From a bacterium (lineage in GTDB: Bacteria > Electryoneota > Electryoneia > Electryoneales > Electryoneaceae), in contig JANQEY010000260.1 in NCBI GenBank assembly GCA_028278125.1, positions 1 through 15,912 on the forward strand: a stretch of DNA of 15,912 nucleotides, written 5' to 3'. The notes under the pieces are model-generated. The model was not told the DNA's origin. It did not search any database and saw nothing but the letters and a program-made list of their open reading frames with translations. Numbering within the stretch: the stretch's first letter is position 1; the number at the start of each line of letters is the position of its first letter. The position numbers were made by a program, and so were the translations under genes. Of the stretch, positions 6,491-14,146 are shown piece after piece.

Positions 6491-8296
6491 ATGTCACGCA
6501 AGATTCTTTTAAGAAGTCTTATCATTGCAACTGCCATAATCTATGGTATGTTATTTTCAGTGAATGCAGGCACAGAACTACTTGTTGTTGTTGATCCCTC
6601 AGACAATGTACTAGCATCGGATGACAACAGCGGCACTCCCAATGATCCCGTAAGAACCATCGACCGCGCATTTGAGATTATGTACAGCAATACTGCTGAC
6701 GGACTTACAGGTCGAATTGTCCTTCATGAAGGTATTTACCGCGAATCAATTCACTGGTCAGATCCGCCCGATATAGATTTTCCATTGATCATTGAAGCAT
6801 ATGAAGACGACGAAGTCATTCTTAGTGGATCAGACGTATGGGACAACTGGGAACAAATGGGTTTATACCCGGTTTACGCAGCGGAATGGCCCCACGATTG
6901 GGGTCTTGTTACTGATAGTCTCGAATGGGAAGAGGAAGAGCTGGAATACTTCTATGAATGGTTCTACGACAGCCCGGAAGTGTACCAAAGACGGGAACTG
7001 GTATTTGTAAACGGAACAAGGTTATACCAGGTAGTCAATAGAAATGAGATGTTTGAAGGTACGTACCTCGTAGAAGAAGAGTCCGATTCAATATTTATCT
7101 ACCCGTCGGCAAATGTGAACATGGAAGACGCATTTATTGAAGTTTCGATGCGTGAGAGTGCCATGACACTTTTTACAAGCTCCAATATTATTGTCCGTAA
7201 TTTAATTTTCCAGCATACTAATCCGTTTATGCCAGGAAGTGCGGTTGATATAACCAGTTGTGATAATATTACTTTTGAAAATTGTACCTTCAGGGAAAAC
7301 AACTGGCATGGAGCAACGATCAGCAATTCATCAAATATTACTTACAGAAACTGCAGTGCAGAAGACAATGGTGCGGCGGGATATAGTGGAATAAACGGTA
7401 TAGATATCTCACTCATTGATTGTGAAGCTACCAGGAATAACTGGCGGGGAATAATGGTCAATATGATGAGATGGTACCCGGCCGGGTTGAAATACCTGCA
7501 TATTCATGGATTATATGTTGAAGGATTCCATTCTTATAATAACTACACCAGGGGATTCTGGCTCGACTGGGATTGCGAAGACGTATTACTTATCGATTGC
7601 GACATCTCAGATAACTGGTTTGACGGCGTCTTTTTTGAAGCATGCCAGGGACCATTAGTTATTGATAATTGCCGGCTGGAAGATAACTGGAGAAACGGGC
7701 TGGAGCTGAGATGCGCTGAAAACGTGACTATGAGAAACAGCTACATCAAAGGGAATGACTACGCCCAGGTGTACCTCACTGGAACAGATGAATATTTCGT
7801 GAATTTTGAAACCGGTGACTCAGTTACAACCCGGACAATTAATTCTGTTTTTACAAACAACGTGTTCTACGCGACGGCGGAGCACCAGGAATTATTCCTG
7901 TCAAATTCAATGTATTATTACAATTTTATGGCTACGCTGACTTATGAGAACAATGTATGGTACCCCTACGGTGGTGAAGGCGCGGCAATGAATAAACCTG
8001 CCGGTTTATCGTCCGATGAATTAATTCCTGCAGAATTTGATCTTGAGAACGCTTACCCGAATCCGTTCAATTCCAGCACAACAATCAGGATCTCCCTCCC
8101 GGAAGATTCCGACCTGGAAGTGACTGTTTATAACATGCTGGGAAAACGGGTAGATGTTCTGACCAACAGGAATTACCTGGCAGGTTATCATTCCCTGGAA
8201 TTCAACCCGGACAACCTTGCAAGTGGAATATATTTTATCCAGGCCAATGTTCCCGGAAAATGGAATTCCATGAAAAAAGTTGTCTTTCTAAAATAA
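6491..8296 (+). CDS. Right-handed beta-helix exoprotein with T9SS sorting tail
   Basis: A predicted exported 601-residue protein. The N-terminus (1-26) is a signal peptide ending near SVNA. Residues 33-85 have the opening typical of secreted beta-helix proteins (NDPVRTIDRAFEIM, then IVLHEGIYRESI). An acidic, Trp-rich insert spans about 115-170. Residues about 225-470 are built of irregular turns of the form SxNIxxxNcxxxxN, as in right-handed parallel beta-helix proteins such as polysaccharide lyases and related carbohydrate-binding or cleaving proteins. A type A sorting tail runs from YPNPFNSST (522) to the end. GGGAG (6479-6483), seven bases upstream, supports the start. A polysaccharide-active role is a family-level guess; no catalytic residues can be assigned. 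The gene has its own leader and terminator and is not obviously co-transcribed with the upstream exoprotein gene. Confidence 0.88.
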   Translation: MSRKILLRSLIIATAIIYGMLFSVNAGTELLVVVDPSDNVLASDDNSGTPNDPVRTIDRAFEIMYSNTADGLTGRIVLHEGIYRESIHWSDPPDIDFPLIIEAYEDDEVILSGSDVWDNWEQMGLYPVYAAEWPHDWGLVTDSLEWEEEELEYFYEWFYDSPEVYQRRELVFVNGTRLYQVVNRNEMFEGTYLVEEESDSIFIYPSANVNMEDAFIEVSMRESAMTLFTSSNIIVRNLIFQHTNPFMPGSAVDITSCDNITFENCTFRENNWHGATISNSSNITYRNCSAEDNGAAGYSGINGIDISLIDCEATRNNWRGIMVNMMRWYPAGLKYLHIHGLYVEGFHSYNNYTRGFWLDWDCEDVLLIDCDISDNWFDGVFFEACQGPLVIDNCRLEDNWRNGLELRCAENVTMRNSYIKGNDYAQVYLTGTDEYFVNFETGDSVTTRTINSVFTNNVFYATAEHQELFLSNSMYYYNFMATLTYENNVWYPYGGEGAAMNKPAGLSSDELIPAEFDLENAYPNPFNSSTTIRISLPEDSDLEVTVYNMLGKRVDVLTNRNYLAGYHSLEFNPDNLASGIYFIQANVPGKWNSMKKVVFLK

Positions 8297-8325
8297 TAGT
8301 TTGCTCAAATAATTCCTGCATTTTG

Positions 8326-8349
8326 AAACGCCTGAAAAGGGCGTTTTTT
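8326..8349 (+). terminator. Terminator of the beta-helix gene
   Basis: AAACGCC (8326-8332) pairs perfectly with GGCGTTT (8340-8346) around a seven-base loop, and the T run continues to 8349. It lies 30 bp after the stop codon. Confidence 0.88.
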
Positions 8350-8396
8350 GTATGAAATACTTGTTGTTTGCCGGGAGAACTACCTCAAGTTTATTA

Positions 8397-8425
8397 TTGG
8401 AATCCTGTGGTCATTTAATTTATCT
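8397..8425 (+). promoter_or_regulatory. Candidate tRNA-Leu promoter
   Basis: TTGGAA (8397-8402) and TTATCT (8420-8425) are separated by 17 bases. This places a start of transcription a few bases before the mature tRNA 5' end at 8437. The match to sigma-70 consensus is partial, so this is a suggestion. Confidence 0.35.
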
Positions 8426-8436
8426 TCAGCACTACC

Positions 8437-8519
8437 GCGAGCATGGCGGAACTGGCAGACGCGCAGGATTTAGGATCCTGTGTCCACCGGACGTGTGGGT
8501 TCGAGTCCCACTGCTCGCA
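8437..8519 (+). tRNA. tRNA-Leu, anticodon UAG
   Basis: The 83-base sequence folds as a class II tRNA. The acceptor stem is GCGAGCA (8437-8443) with TGCTCGC (8512-8518), and the discriminator is A8519. The D arm contains TGGCAGAC. The anticodon stem CAGGA/TCCTG (8464-8468 with 8476-8480) encloses loop TTTAGGA with anticodon TAG (8471-8473), which reads CUA and probably other CUN codons. A long variable arm (GTCC-ACC-GGAC) and a T arm GTGGG-TTCGAGT-CCCAC complete it. The long variable arm and A73 agree with leucine. The 3' CCA is not encoded (CAA follows A73), so a CCA-adding enzyme must finish it. Confidence 0.96.
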
Positions 8520-8621
8520 CAATGTAGTTTTATTCACTTGATTAGACTCTATAGAGAATTTTTCGACTTCCATTTGACTCCCGAGTTTGGAACATCTCTG
8601 CCCTATTTCAGTAAAAAACCA

Positions 8622-8627
8622 TATAAT
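8622..8627 (+). promoter_or_regulatory. Candidate -10 element of the NTF2-like gene
   Basis: A perfect TATAAT lies 46 bp before the start codon at 8668. No convincing -35 hexamer sits 16-18 bases upstream. It would give a leader of roughly 33 bases including the AAGGA ribosome binding site (8654-8658). Confidence 0.4.
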
Positions 8628-8667
8628 AGAATAAAGTTCAGATTTCCTAACATAAGGATAGACTCAA

Positions 8668-9045
8668 ATGCTTAGTGACAACACAATTAAAGAACTTTTT
8701 ACCAGTATTGATAAAATGGACGCTGATCAATTTTCTTCTTTTTTTACTGATGAAGGTACATTTGTCTATGGAACAATGATGAGTGTCACAGGCCGTGACG
8801 CCGTAAAAGAAGCTGTCGCGCAGTTTTTCGGTAACCTCAGCAGTTTAAAACACCAGAATGTAAGAACCTGGAATGGTGGCGATGACGAGACGATGTTTGT
8901 GGGTGGTGATGTAACCTATGTATTGGCAAATTCCAACACTGTCGATATCCCATTTATGAACAAGTTTACGATCAGTGACGGTAAAATTCATCATTACCAG
9001 GTCTATACAGATCCCACGCAGATGATCCAGGCGATGCAGGATTAA
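8668..9045 (+). CDS. NTF2/SnoaL-like small protein
   Basis: A 125-residue single-domain protein with the pattern of the nuclear-transport-factor-2/SnoaL superfamily: an N-terminal helix (IKELFTSIDKMDADQFSSFF), then TDEGTFVYG, a GRDAVKEAVAQFF helix, and C-terminal beta strands ending near GKIHHYQVYTDPTQM. The fold forms a cone-shaped pocket used for small-molecule binding, isomerase or cyclase chemistry, or as a protein partner. Sequence alone does not say which. There is no signal peptide, so it is probably cytosolic. AAGGA (8654-8658) is nine bases before the ATG. It sits between a tRNA and a FAD oxidoreductase, with a 397-bp gap to the latter, so the two are probably separate transcripts. 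The fold assignment is fairly secure; the activity is unknown. Confidence 0.8.
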   Translation: MLSDNTIKELFTSIDKMDADQFSSFFTDEGTFVYGTMMSVTGRDAVKEAVAQFFGNLSSLKHQNVRTWNGGDDETMFVGGDVTYVLANSNTVDIPFMNKFTISDGKIHHYQVYTDPTQMIQAMQD

Positions 9046-9047
9046 AT

Positions 9048-9069
9048 CTGTTCGTTTTTCGAACAGTTT
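9048..9069 (+). terminator. Likely terminator of the NTF2-like gene
   Basis: CTGTTCG (9048-9054) pairs perfectly with CGAACAG (9060-9066) around TTTTT, three bases after the stop codon. Only TTT follows, so the T tract is weak. Confidence 0.55.
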
Positions 9070-9442
9070 CATACTTATTAAATTAACCAGCTTCAAAAAT
9101 CTAGACGCAGAGGTGATTTAACCTTGCAATATTCCTCCTAACTCCGCCTCCAGAGTTTTTTTACTATTTTATTATAAATCATTGACAAGGAAATTACAAT
9201 TGGATAGTTTGGACTTCCTAACTGTTGTGTTTAAATTACGTTTTTAAGACCATGATTTAACCACAAATACGGCACAATAAAGCTTGCCGGGGAAATCACT
9301 CACTCGCATTTGGACGAACTGATGCGAATTATACCTCGCGATTTTTTGCCTGGTCATGACATTAATTAGTCATTTCAGATTTGATACAAGATGATAACAT
9401 GTTCAGACAGTTGAAAACTCGCGATACTCCGAGGAGGAGATT
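9070..9442. other. Intergenic region upstream of the FAD oxidoreductase
   Basis: About 370 non-coding bases. It holds a weak five-base-pair stem with a T run (AACTC/GAGTT, 9140-9162), which could be a backup terminator. It also has TCGCAT/ATGCGA (9304-9309 with 9322-9327) and ATGAC/GTCAT (9356-9360 with 9369-9373) inverted repeats. No protein gene is supported. Confidence 0.5.
9356..9373. repeat. Operator-like inverted repeat before the oxidoreductase gene
   Basis: ATGAC (9356-9360) and GTCAT (9369-9373) flank ATTAATTA, 70 bp upstream of the start codon. It has the form of a site for a dimeric regulator. The arms are short, so chance is possible. Confidence 0.3.
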
Positions 9443-10840
9443 ATGAGTAAAATGGTATCAACAACTATCGAAGATTTTAAGAATGTATTTCGTGGCGAGA
9501 TCCTTCAACCTGGTAATGCAGGCTACGATGATGCACGGAGTATCTGGAACGGGATGTATGACCGTAAACCTGCCGTCATCGCAAGGTGTATTGGAACAAG
9601 TGATGTAATTGAAGCAGTAAACTTCGCCCGTGAGAACAATTTCACTGTTTCAGTTAAAGGTGGAGGGCACAACGCCGCCGGGAATGCAGTTTGCGACGAT
9701 GGTTTTGTGATTGACCTATCACTGATGCGACGAGTTACAGTTGATAAGAACGATAATACAGTACATGTCGATGGTGGTGCGTTACTTGGAGATGTCGACC
9801 ATGAAACACAATTACATGGACTTGCGGTCTCAGCAGGGATTATATCTCACACCGGTGTTGGGGGACTTGCATTAGGCGGTGGATTCGGCTGGATCAGTCG
9901 TAAGTTTGGTCATACTGTGGATAACCTGATTTCTGCTGAGGTAGTAACAGCAAATGGTGAATACAAGACTGCCAGCGCGGATGAAAATCCAGACTTATTC
10001 TGGGGTTTACGTGGCGGTGGAGGTAATTTTGGAATTGTTACATCCTTCCAGTTTAAAGCTGCAGAAATCGGGAATGAGGTCTATTCAGGTGTAATTGTTA
10101 AAAAGTTTGAAAATGCCCAGCAGTATATGCAGTTTCACAGGGAATATGTTCGTAATCTACCAGATGAAATGACAGTCTGGTTGGTCATTCGACATGCACC
10201 ACCTCTACCCTTCCTGCCAGAAGACATCCATGGTAAGATGGTAGTATTAGTTCCATTTGTCTGGCTTGGCGAAAACGCTGAGGGTGACGAATTATTAAAA
10301 CCTATTCGTGAATACACAGAATCACTTGGAGAGTTTATAGGTATGCATCCCTGGACAGGTTGGCAGTCAGGATTCGATGGTCTGGTTTTACACGGAGCTC
10401 GAAATTATTGGAAATCTCACCAGATGTCCGATCTTTCAGACGATGCAATTAAAGAGATTGAAGAATTTGCGGGAAAAATGCCAAGCGATGAGTGTGAAAT
10501 ATTCATTCCACATATGGAGGGAGTAGCCAGTCGTATTCCAGTTGACCAGACAGCGTTTGCTCACCGTAGTTCGCCATTTGTATTAAATATTCATACACGC
10601 TGGAGAGAATCCTCAGATGACAATAAATGCCTTCAATGGGCAAGGGATTTTCACAATGCAACACAACCGTACTCAGATGGAGTTTACGTAAACTTCCTCA
10701 GCGATGAAGGAGCTGATCGTGTCAAAGATGCCTACACCAGGGAGACCTGGGATAAACTGGTTGCAATTAAAAGGAAGTATGATCCTGAAAATTTCTTCCG
10801 CATGAACCAGAACATAAATCCTACAAATGGAACATATTGA
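9443..10840 (+). CDS. FAD-dependent oxidoreductase of the berberine-bridge (BBE-like) family
   Basis: A 465-residue flavoprotein that should oxidise an unidentified small molecule using covalently bound FAD and probably oxygen. The N-terminal FAD-binding domain (about 40-210) contains VKGGGHNAAGN, whose His76 is the expected 8-alpha-histidyl attachment site, and TGVGGLALGGGFGW (137-150). Other hallmarks are NPDLFWGLRGGGGNFGIVT (182-200) and the C-terminal BBE element YDPENFFRMNQNINP (446-460). The second attachment Cys of bicovalent members is absent: the aligned stretch reads ISHTGVGG instead of CPTVGVGG. No signal peptide is present, so it is probably cytosolic, unlike many plant relatives. 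A strong GAGGAGGAG (9431-9439) sits just before the ATG. The substrate is unknown. The family occurs patchily across bacteria, so horizontal acquisition is possible but not shown here. Confidence 0.92.
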   Translation: MSKMVSTTIEDFKNVFRGEILQPGNAGYDDARSIWNGMYDRKPAVIARCIGTSDVIEAVNFARENNFTVSVKGGGHNAAGNAVCDDGFVIDLSLMRRVTVDKNDNTVHVDGGALLGDVDHETQLHGLAVSAGIISHTGVGGLALGGGFGWISRKFGHTVDNLISAEVVTANGEYKTASADENPDLFWGLRGGGGNFGIVTSFQFKAAEIGNEVYSGVIVKKFENAQQYMQFHREYVRNLPDEMTVWLVIRHAPPLPFLPEDIHGKMVVLVPFVWLGENAEGDELLKPIREYTESLGEFIGMHPWTGWQSGFDGLVLHGARNYWKSHQMSDLSDDAIKEIEEFAGKMPSDECEIFIPHMEGVASRIPVDQTAFAHRSSPFVLNIHTRWRESSDDNKCLQWARDFHNATQPYSDGVYVNFLSDEGADRVKDAYTRETWDKLVAIKRKYDPENFFRMNQNINPTNGTY

Positions 10841-10852
10841 TCCAGGAACTTA

Positions 10853-10879
10853 AAGCCCGGAATCTTCAATTCCGGGCTT
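10853..10879. terminator. Bidirectional terminator between the oxidoreductase and engB genes
   Basis: AAGCCCGGAAT (10853-10863) and ATTCCGGGCTT (10869-10879) form a perfect 11-bp stem with a five-base loop. It lies between the stops of two convergent genes (10840 on plus, 10904 on minus). T tracts are short on both sides, so termination rests mainly on the strong stem. Confidence 0.75.
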
Positions 10880-10903
10880 CATGTTGTACCAAACATTCAT
10901 TCG

Positions 10904-11491
10904 CTATTGGCTGAAGGCATCCTCGCTCCAGCATTGAAGCATATAATCGACGAGTTCATGGATGCCTGTTTTTTTCATTGCACTGACACGGAATAGTGGG
11001 TAATCATTCCCCAGTTTGGATTCGATCTCCCGTACAACTTTTAATCCCTGCTGGTTGGAAAGTTTGTCTGATTTTGTCAGGATGATCGCAGCAATTACAC
11101 CTTCCTCATCAGCCCACCGAATCATTTCATTATCAAGCTCTGCAAGCCCCCGGCGAATATCGACAAGTACGAACAGACATCTAAGGTTTCCATGGCCGAC
11201 CAGGAAATTGGAAACGGATTCCCGCCAGCTCTGACGTAACTTTTCCCCCACCTTCGCATATCCATACCCGGGAAGGTCGACAAGATCATACCGTTCATTG
11301 ACCAGGTAACGAAATACTGCCCTGGTTCTGCCAGGAGATTTAGAAGTTGGCGCGACTTTTTTACCAAGGATGGTATTTATCAGGGTCGATTTACCGACAT
11401 TTGACCGTCCTGCGACTGCGATTGCGGGACGGGGAGTGCCCTTGTACTTCGGGGGGAGCTTTCTGACCGAATTTATTTTCAGTTTTTTCAT
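10904..11491 (-). CDS. engB: Ribosome-biogenesis GTPase EngB (YihA/YsxC)
   Basis: A small TRAFAC-class GTPase that assists assembly of the large ribosomal subunit in the cytosol; it is essential in several model bacteria. The 195-residue length is typical. All G motifs are present: G1 GRSNVGKS (28-35), G2 GRTR (54-57), G3 DLPGYGYA (72-79), G4 TKSD (139-142) and G5 SAMKK (170-174). The ATG at 11491 gives the expected N-terminus. Its ribosome binding site is weak (GGAAA about eight bases upstream). The gene follows lon on the same strand, an arrangement also known from Bacillus. Here a 180-bp gap with two hairpins intervenes, including the lon terminator, so engB probably has its own promoter. 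Confidence 0.96.
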   Translation of the reverse strand: MKKLKINSVRKLPPKYKGTPRPAIAVAGRSNVGKSTLINTILGKKVAPTSKSPGRTRAVFRYLVNERYDLVDLPGYGYAKVGEKLRQSWRESVSNFLVGHGNLRCLFVLVDIRRGLAELDNEMIRWADEEGVIAAIILTKSDKLSNQQGLKVVREIESKLGNDYPLFRVSAMKKTGIHELVDYMLQCWSEDAFSQ

Positions 11492-11536
11492 CAGTCATTT
11501 TCCGGGAAGATTAGTGCTATTCAAAAGGTTATATAC

Positions 11537-11558
11537 CCCGGGATACGCTGATCCCGGG
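11537..11558. repeat. GC-rich hairpin in the engB leader
   Basis: CCCGGGAT (11537-11544) and ATCCCGGG (11551-11558) form a perfect 8-bp stem with loop ACGCTG. On the minus strand it is followed by GGTATATAACC and not a T tract, so it is not a good terminator. It lies 45 bp before the engB start and may overlap its promoter or fold in its leader. Confidence 0.5.
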
Positions 11559-11590
11559 CTACCCTTAGCTATTTATTTCCGGGAAACACA

Positions 11591-11618
11591 ATTAAACCCT
11601 GTTAGCAAGCTAACAGGG
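11591..11618 (-). terminator. lon terminator
   Basis: Read on minus, CCCTGTTAGC (11618-11609) and GCTAACAGGG (11606-11597) pair over 10 bp with only TT between the arms, so the innermost pairs must open to form a loop. It is followed by TTTAATT and lies about 53 bp after the lon stop codon. Confidence 0.75.
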
Positions 11619-11671
11619 GCATAATATATACTCACATTACTATAAAACATATCGAGGAATACGGATGAATA

Positions 11672-14032
11672 TTACTTTTTGCTTCCTTTTTTCTTCTCTA
11701 AAACTATCTTCCAGACATCCTCAATGTTGCTGACAAAATGGACTTTCAGTCCTCGTCCAACACCAGGTGGGCGGTCTTCCCATTCCGGTTTATTCTCTGA
11801 TGGAAGGATTATTTCACTCATCCCGCTTCTCTGAGCAGCCATTACCTTTTCGTTTACACCGCCGATCCTTAGGACGTCTCCCTGGAGAGTAGTTTCACCT
11901 GTCATTGCTACATCACCACGGACTTTCCTGCCCGATAACGATGAAAGTAAAGCAGTGGCCATGGTAATCCCAGCCGACGGTCCATCCTTGGGGATTGCCC
12001 CTTCGGGAACATGGATATGTATTTCTTTTTCACCAAACAGGGCTGGATCAATCTTCAGTGTTTCCGCCTGGCTGCGGATATATGTCAAACCTGCAGAGGC
12101 AGATTCTTTCATTACATCTCCAAGCATCCCGGTGAGGGTGAGTTTCTGCTTGCCCGGCATTACCCGCACCTGCACCTTGAGAATATCCCCACCAACGGGA
12201 GTCCAGGCCAGTCCAATCGCGCTGCCAACCCGTGATTCTTTGTCCAGTTCACCCTTCCTGTGAACCGGTACACCAAGAAGTGGTTTAAGCCGGTTTTTGC
12301 CGATGCTGACTTTCTTTTTCGAGTCGCCTTCAACTTTCTTTCTCGCAACACGCCTGCAGACCTTTGCCAGGCTGCGTTCAAGTTCACGGACTCCCGCTTC
12401 ACGTGTATAATCCTCAATCACATGCAGGATAGCATCACGGGAAACATGTAAATCGGTATCTTTTAACCCATTCTCCTTCAACTGCTTGGGAATAAGGAAA
12501 TGCCTGGCAATCTGGAGTTTTTCCTCTGTCAGGTAGCCCGGCAATGAGATGATCTCCATCCTGTCCTGCAGAGCAATAGGGATTCCATCACGAGTATTGG
12601 CAGTAGTAATAAACATTACCTGGCTGAGGTCATATTCAACCTCGAGGTAATGGTCGGAGAAAGTGCTGTTCTGTTCCGGATCTAGTACTTCGAGTAACGC
12701 CGATGCCGGATCCCCGCGGAAATCGACAGACATTTTATCAATTTCATCCAGCAGGATAACCGGATTAATTACCCCGGATTTTTTCATCATCTGGATTACA
12801 CGCCCCGGCTGGCTTCCGATATAAGTTCTGCGATGTCCTCGAATCTCGGCTTCGTCACGGATACCACCAAGGCTGAAACGGACAAATTTGCGATTGATTG
12901 CTCTTGCTATACTCCTGCCAAGAGAAGTTTTACCTACACCAGGAGGACCTACAAGGCAGATGATCGGCCCGCGCATCTTTTTTACTAGTTTAAGGATCGC
13001 GAGGTGTTCAAGAATACGTTCTTTCGGTTTGCTTAGACCGTAATGGTCTTCATCGAGGATAACTTCCGCTCGTTTAAGGTCGTGACGGTCACGTGTCTTT
13101 TTCGACCAGGGGATAGAAAGCAACCAATCAATGTAATTACGAACTACAGTCGCTTCAGGCGAGAGCATTGGCATGGCTTTAAGCTTCTCAAGCTCTTCCT
13201 CAGCTTTTGTCCTCGCCTCTTTGCTTAACTTGGCCTTTTCCAGTTTTTTCTGGTAAGCTATTATATCTCCCCAGTCTTCCTCACCCTCTTCACCGAGTTC
13301 CTTTTTGATAGTGCGAAGTTGTTCCTGGAGAAAGAACGTACGTTGAGACTGACCTATCCGGTCGCGTACCTGTCCCTCGATTGATTTTTCAACTTCGAGC
13401 ACATCAATCTCATGAACAAGCTGTGCGGCAATTTCAAGAAACTGCTCGACAACTGTTTCGGCTTCCAGGATCTTCTGTTTTTGATCGTATGGTAAACTCA
13501 GGTGTGATGCGATAAAATCGGAAACACGTGGTGGTTCTTTCATCGTATCAAGTGTGAACAATAATTCATCCGGGAGATTCCTGTTGAGCGGAACATACCT
13601 TCGGAACAGGCTCAGGGCATGACGCATTGAACCTTCCAGTCGGATATCTGTCTGCGATTCCTCTGAAAACGGGGTCAATTCTGCAGCCAGGTAATCATCC
13701 TTGACGATAGGATTATCAACTCTTGCCCTGACCATTCCTTCAATTAGAACCTTAACCAGACCATTCGGAAGTTTTAATACCTGGACTATTTTCGCGACAA
13801 TTCCAACCTTAAAGAGCTCATCGAAGTTTACTTCATCCAGTGATGAATCTCGCTGTGCAAGTAGAAGTAGTAAACGGTTTTCCATCATTGCAGCTTCGAT
13901 GGCACGAAGCGTTCCTTCACGTCCTACCAGCAGGGGAAAAATCATGCCGGGAAATATTACCTGGTCACGAACCGGGAAAACTGGTAAAATCTCGGGAATA
14001 GTTGGTTGTTGTTTTTCAGCTTCCTGTTCCAT
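11672..14032 (-). CDS. lon: ATP-dependent protease Lon (La)
   Basis: A cytosolic homo-oligomeric AAA+ serine protease that unfolds and degrades damaged and short-lived regulatory proteins. The 786 residues match the family (E. coli 784). The N-terminal LON substrate domain (about 14-205) opens with [15 protein letters not shown]; a helical linker with [19 protein letters not shown] follows. The ATPase has Walker A GPPGVGKT (362-369) and Walker B VILLDEID (425-432). The S16 protease domain has PKDGPSAG with catalytic Ser686 and [14 protein letters not shown] with Lys729, 43 residues apart as in E. coli. The C-terminus is Lys-rich. The ribosome binding site is poor (AAGAAA). A candidate promoter lies between the start and the clpX terminator, so lon can be expressed separately from clpPX. 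No defects are seen. Confidence 0.98.
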   Translation of the reverse strand: MEQEAEKQQPTIPEILPVFPVRDQVIFPGMIFPLLVGREGTLRAIEAAMMENRLLLLLAQRDSSLDEVNFDELFKVGIVAKIVQVLKLPNGLVKVLIEGMVRARVDNPIVKDDYLAAELTPFSEESQTDIRLEGSMRHALSLFRRYVPLNRNLPDELLFTLDTMKEPPRVSDFIASHLSLPYDQKQKILEAETVVEQFLEIAAQLVHEIDVLEVEKSIEGQVRDRIGQSQRTFFLQEQLRTIKKELGEEGEEDWGDIIAYQKKLEKAKLSKEARTKAEEELEKLKAMPMLSPEATVVRNYIDWLLSIPWSKKTRDRHDLKRAEVILDEDHYGLSKPKERILEHLAILKLVKKMRGPIICLVGPPGVGKTSLGRSIARAINRKFVRFSLGGIRDEAEIRGHRRTYIGSQPGRVIQMMKKSGVINPVILLDEIDKMSVDFRGDPASALLEVLDPEQNSTFSDHYLEVEYDLSQVMFITTANTRDGIPIALQDRMEIISLPGYLTEEKLQIARHFLIPKQLKENGLKDTDLHVSRDAILHVIEDYTREAGVRELERSLAKVCRRVARKKVEGDSKKKVSIGKNRLKPLLGVPVHRKGELDKESRVGSAIGLAWTPVGGDILKVQVRVMPGKQKLTLTGMLGDVMKESASAGLTYIRSQAETLKIDPALFGEKEIHIHVPEGAIPKDGPSAGITMATALLSSLSGRKVRGDVAMTGETTLQGDVLRIGGVNEKVMAAQRSGMSEIILPSENKPEWEDRPPGVGRGLKVHFVSNIEDVWKIVLEKKKGSKK

Positions 14033-14056
14033 ATTTCTTAATATAACTTTCCGGTT

Positions 14057-14085
14057 TTTAAATAATTACTATTACTGACTGACAA
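14057..14085 (-). promoter_or_regulatory. Candidate lon promoter
   Basis: On the minus strand TTGTCA (14085-14080) and TTTAAA (14062-14057) are separated by exactly 17 bases. This predicts transcription starting about 15-20 bases before the lon ATG. It sits immediately after the clpX terminator, where a promoter is needed. Five and four of six positions match sigma-70 consensus. No sigma-32-like (heat shock) motif is obvious. Confidence 0.5.
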
Positions 14086-14096
14086 GCAATTTAATC

Positions 14097-14120
14097 AAAA
14101 CCCCCTCAAGGGAGGGGGTT
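14097..14120 (-). terminator. clpX terminator
   Basis: On minus, AACCCCCTC (14120-14112) pairs perfectly with GAGGGGGTT (14107-14099) around a four-base loop and runs on into TTGATT. It lies 26 bp after the clpX stop codon and closes the clpP-clpX unit. Confidence 0.85.
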
Positions 14121-14146
14121 AATAATATCTCAAACTGAGAATTTAA

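Noticed and set aside
8547..8556. CTCTATAGAG palindrome after the tRNA as a terminator
   Set aside because: With any realistic loop only about three base pairs remain, so it is too weak despite the following AATTTTT.
8352..8675. 107-codon plus-strand frame between the beta-helix gene and the NTF2-like gene
   Set aside because: It reads straight through the tRNA-Leu gene; the tRNA explains the sequence.
13701..14078. 125-codon plus-strand frame opposite the lon N-terminus
   Set aside because: It is antisense to the conserved LON domain and extends across the candidate lon promoter; it is a shadow frame.
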